Below, one piece after another: positions 62,101-64,000 of a stretch of 64,000 nt of DNA. How positions within the stretch are numbered: the first letter of the stretch is position 1; every line of letters starts with the position of its first letter. The position numbers were made by a program, and so were the translations under genes. The DNA comes from Mesobacillus foraminis (GTDB lineage: Bacteria > Bacillota > Bacilli > Bacillales > Cytobacillaceae), in assembly GCF_004340465.1 (NCBI RefSeq), contig NZ_SLVV01000002.1, positions 124,001 through 188,000 on the forward strand, read 5' to 3'. Under the pieces are notes generated by a model. The model had not been told where the DNA came from, did not search any database, and saw only the letters and a list, made by a program, of their open reading frames with translations.

Positions 62101-62255
62101 TTTACAAAATATAGGATATAATCATTATTTTTCATTTCTGCTTCTCCGCCTTCATTTGGGCTTATTGCTGAAACAGGTTTATAAAAAGTAAACGCAGAAG
62201 AGAACAATACTAAAATTGCTAGCAGCAATGATGCTGCCCTTTTATTTTTCATCAT
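59112..62255 (-). CDS. Secreted multidomain GH43-type glycosidase with FIVAR and FIMAH domains
   Basis: A 1047-aa exported protein. In order: signal peptide (1-30, VSA cleavage), malectin/CBM-like domain (about 44-212), helical FIVAR domain (about 216-290), five-bladed propeller of GH43 type (about 312-640; GAGIMFDEKTETYYWYGE, ILERPKVIYNE, GPNTGMARDMTLFKDEDG), Big_4 Ig-like domain (about 655-728), second malectin-like domain (about 730-893), Ig-like domain (about 896-972) and C-terminal FIMAH module (about 975-1047). The ATG at 62255 follows GGGAGGAAT. It probably trims glycan side chains outside the cell. The exact sugar is unknown. Confidence 0.82.
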   Translation of the reverse strand: MMKNKRAASLLLAILVLFSSAFTFYKPVSAISPNEGGEAEMKNNDYILYFVNAGDTTPESVEGNDKMGLYASKTEQVYGADPITGKKWGLVTTTSSTSVRDAGNKFGSLRYYNGPQTRDKALYYKFELPDGEYDLTLGFKNPWSGRSVNIISEGKNISNGDYDIGSYNMEKEVTYQQISVTDGELDLKIQGPATAGLSNHNDPLVNYMIIRKYVVIQLDDLKAKISKAMAEADKTDTYTKYSLAPLNKAIEQAKGLIQKIEEGQLDVGTKAVQEDIRASMKQLETALGGLALDIPNESFKPGQEWRDTNGAVIQAHGAGIMFDEKTETYYWYGEDKTNGYLPATGVHAYSSKDLYNWKDEGVVMKAIEKREDMETNPYFIELYKNRSAEEKDVIFSDINTARGILERPKVIYNEKTGKYVLWLHVDGPYNGSDANYAKAKSGVAISDSPTGPFEYLESNRLNKMPEGEQVWGPNTGMARDMTLFKDEDGTAYIIYSSEENYSLYISKLNEDYTAIAGDQYGKDFIRAIPGQHREAPAMFKYDGKYYMITSGATGWDPNPARYSVADSVMGEWKTMGDPSVGTGSETTFRSQSTYVIPVDAKKGKFIYMGDRWNKDDLTNSRYVWLPIEFGQEDEIILKWYDEWKLDLLDRMGRVTVNTELPKKVAVDEIPELPNVVNVTNTEGKQMDTPVKWKVNSEDFAKPGSAVVEGTLPELANKVIRTEIIVIPDHVRYFVHAGGAETRDYKTWSSYMQKTLLNKEIVDQQYEPEKGQTWGYVGDRTRPAGTEDEDLFSSLRYLLANSGDDLSYKFNLKDGKYTVYTGLHDRWYTSTKGSRKADILINGEPKTKGYVFTNSYDVLGYKNIEVKDGKLDVTVRRVAGSPDPQISWIMIVEEDTTAPVVTFHGNKGAYSVDEQISISCSATDDLSGIAEIDCPKIEGRAYEFEIGVNKFKAAATDRAGHTTVEEVEFTVTVDFKSLSTLTQSLVSNASVAESLSVKLQGAEDSASKGNKEAMEGKLNAYINQLRAQSGKTVTEENAALLISLTDKL

Positions 62256-62687
62256 AGTGATTCCTCCCTCTTGTACATATGATTTAACGCTTGCTTCCAT
62301 CACAAAACACGATGTCTTTATGTTCAAAAATGTTTTGGCATTCATTAAAAGAAATTGGACTTCATTTCTGCCGTTTCATCCCTCTTATAGAACAGAAGGT
62401 CGTACTCACAGCATTTAGTTACTCTTTATTTAGAAGGGATCACAAGATTATAGCGCTTTCATTACGGAAGCATATTAATTACTGTACTATCAAAAATATA
62501 CCTTTTATTGCCAGGGCTCAGCAAAGGAAGGCCTTTTTCAATCTGACATGGATTCCTGTTCCAGACTCCCGGGTTGCTTGTTCAATAAGGAAACAATAAA
62601 TAAAGAATTGGACACCTTAATGGAATTGAACTTTTGCCTGTCATATTGCCCCTTTACTTTGGGAACAGTAAGCGAGAGGTGAAAAAG

Positions 62688-62885
62688 ATGGATCTTATGC
62701 GTGTAAAAGAAATACTTTCCTCCGATAAAGAAATCCCCGTCCATTATCACGGTGTTCCGGTCTGGATTGAAAACATTGAGGAAACCTCCAGTATGGCCAT
62801 GATTTCGGCAAGGGGTACACATGATGAAAGGCGTTTGGTTTCGATTGACGGACTAGTCGAGAACGAGAATGAGGACCCTATGTAG
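62688..62885 (+). CDS. sspH: H-type small acid-soluble spore protein
   Basis: A 65-aa SspH-family SASP, a minor spore-core protein. The family pattern is clear: MRVKEILSSDKEIPVHYHGVPVWIENI. The ATG at 62688 follows AGAGGTG; the 18-residue upstream extension is not family-like. It is monocistronic and expected to be expressed in the forespore. Confidence 0.85.
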   Translation: MDLMRVKEILSSDKEIPVHYHGVPVWIENIEETSSMAMISARGTHDERRLVSIDGLVENENEDPM

Positions 62886-62912
62886 AAGCACTCGGAATAG
62901 AGTGCTTTTTGT
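62886..62912 (+). terminator. Terminator after sspH
   Basis: The perfect 8-bp stem AAGCACTC/GAGTGCTT with a 6-nt loop and T run overlaps the sspH stop region. Confidence 0.85.
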
Positions 62913-62952
62913 TTTAGAGCCAGGATTTAGCTTCCTATCATTTAACAACAAA

Positions 62953-63498
62953 TTATTTTTGCAGCTGTGTAACCCTGCAATATTTTTTGATCAGGCGTAT
63001 TTGTCCACGATGGTTGATTTCATCCTCGAAGACGTGGAACCATTTAAAATAATTGTTTCCCTGCTGATCCATCCAGAAAGGGGTCTTTTCAAATAACCAT
63101 TGCTCAGGAAGACTACGAAACTTTTGATACGTGACTCCACGTATCTCCTCCAGTTCTTCGATATAAGATTCAAGGGATTTTCCGATGAAAAACTCCCTTC
63201 CTTTCTTCCCTAAATCCAAGCCCGGGGAGAGCTCCTCGATTTCTTCCATTGTGGGTTCACGATTTTCAAACGTGAGTATTTGGTAAACCTTTTCGACCGC
63301 AGCCATATGGCCAAGGAGCATTCCAATCGAATTGGCCTCGTCATGCATTAGAAAATCCAGTTCTTCAAATGTTACATCCTGAACGGATCTTAATGTTGTG
63401 TCCCTGGTATAATTCATCATGGACACCAAATGACTCATAGCCGGAGAAAAACCCTCCTTCTTATCGACCAGAAATAAAGTACTTAAATCAAACTGCAT
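62953..63498 (-). CDS. DinB-family protein
   Basis: A 181-aa four-helix DinB/YfiT-like protein. The three metal-type positions are represented by His in LLGHMAAVEKVYQ and in HVFEDEINHRGQIRLIKK, the family end motif. The ATG at 63498 follows AGGGGAGATG. DinB-like proteins include thiol transferases and enzymes of unknown role; no specific function can be given. Confidence 0.8.
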   Translation of the reverse strand: MQFDLSTLFLVDKKEGFSPAMSHLVSMMNYTRDTTLRSVQDVTFEELDFLMHDEANSIGMLLGHMAAVEKVYQILTFENREPTMEEIEELSPGLDLGKKGREFFIGKSLESYIEELEEIRGVTYQKFRSLPEQWLFEKTPFWMDQQGNNYFKWFHVFEDEINHRGQIRLIKKYCRVTQLQK

Positions 63499-63647
63499 GT
63501 TACATCTCCCCTTCTTCACCTGTTCTCCCTTACACATTCGAGGGAAAACATGGAAATCCTTCTCTAATATTTAGAGAGGGATGATAAAAATGGTCCAGCG
63601 ATAATTTCTCCTTTTTTAGGAATAATAAGAAAAAAGGTGGGATATTT

Positions 63648-64000
63648 GTGGAATGGTCTGAGCTGTTGATACGTTTGGTTTTATCTTTTGGGGCTTTATT
63701 AGTTCTAACGAGGATCATGGGAAAAAAAGAAATCAGCCAAATGACGCTGTTCAACTTTATTTCCGCCATGACCATTGGTACATTGGGCGGTGCATTGGTC
63801 ATAGACCCAGCATTAAGCCTTCAAAACGGAATTCTCGCATTAGCAGGCTGGTCCTGTTTTACTGTATTAATGGGCGTGATTGATATAAAATTTAAACCCT
63901 TGCGCCATCTCATTGAAGGCGACCCCGTTATTGTGATCAAACATGGGAAAATCCTGGAAAATGCCCTCCGCAAGACTCAATTAGATATCGATGCTCTAAG
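63648..64000 (+). CDS. DUF421 membrane protein (YetF family), truncated at window edge
   Basis: The first ~117 codons of a YetF-family protein. Three N-terminal helices carry the family motif LTRIMGKKEISQMTLFNFISAMTIGTLGG, followed by GDPVIVIKHGKI of the cytoplasmic domain. It starts at GTG with AAGGTGG about eight bases upstream. It is a full-length relative of the short DUF421 protein at 38993-39520. The 3' end lies beyond the window. Confidence 0.85.
   Translation, partial: MEWSELLIRLVLSFGALLVLTRIMGKKEISQMTLFNFISAMTIGTLGGALVIDPALSLQNGILALAGWSCFTVLMGVIDIKFKPLRHLIEGDPVIVIKHGKILENALRKTQLDIDAL

Overview
The window looks like a chromosomal segment of an aerobic, spore-forming member of the Bacillaceae. 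The evidence is the low-to-medium GC content, AGGAGG-type ribosome binding sites with ATG/GTG/TTG starts, many genes with clear Bacillus subtilis counterparts (qoxABCD, yngJ-E, thiO, bcrC, cidAB), and sporulation genes (an SspH-type SASP and two pairs of CotF/Yra-like coat genes). No phage, transposon, plasmid or CRISPR locus was seen. Assignments rest on reading motifs and gene order; no database search was run.

Layout. 1-4.2 kb: aa3-type quinol oxidase operon qoxABCD behind an FNR/CRP-like box and a duplicated extended -10 motif. 4.3-6.8 kb: small membrane, DUF2187, coiled-coil and two-domain GGCT-like (YkqA) genes. 7.0-16.9 kb: a leucine/isovalerate catabolic operon (yngJ-I-HA-HB-G-F-E plus scoA-scoB) with a TetR repressor gene and a TetR-type operator. 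17.3-19.4 kb: a lone thiO under a TPP riboswitch whose switching helices can be read directly, then a UreH/NicO-like metal transporter gene. 19.5-31.9 kb: a metallo-beta-lactamase-fold hydrolase, an SwrC-like RND pump, a VWA lipoprotein, adhB with divergent coat-protein gene pairs, a YetJ-like channel and BcrC. 31.9-34.3 kb: a nonsense-interrupted small gene, a tRNA-like RNA with an abnormal anticodon arm, and a sigma factor-ClpP operon. 34.9-38.3 kb: an amino-acid ABC importer with an M20 amidohydrolase. 38.6-44.7 kb: DUF2187, DUF421, a thioredoxin pseudogene, a cre-controlled rhaM-MFS pair, a HemY-type oxidase and small genes. 45.2-53.3 kb: TctBAC, GlpQ, an HD (MESH1-like) hydrolase, YdcZ and cidR-cidA-cidB. 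53.4-62.3 kb: polysaccharide degradation genes (heparinase II/III-like, GH88, DUF2264 and a large secreted GH43-type protein). 62.6-64 kb: sspH, DinB and a truncated DUF421 gene.

How the parts work together. The yng-sco operon can carry isovaleryl-CoA to acetoacetate and acetyl-CoA, and ScoAB then activates acetoacetate. Qox oxidises the quinol produced by such dehydrogenases. The PUL-like block combines a secreted GH43-type enzyme with a cytoplasmic lyase and an unsaturated uronyl hydrolase. The least conventional locus is 31.9-34.3 kb. There a tRNA-like RNA with canonical acceptor, D and T arms but no normal anticodon loop converges on the same terminator as a sigma factor-ClpP operon, and the sigma factor ends in an SsrA-like Ile-Ala-Ala.
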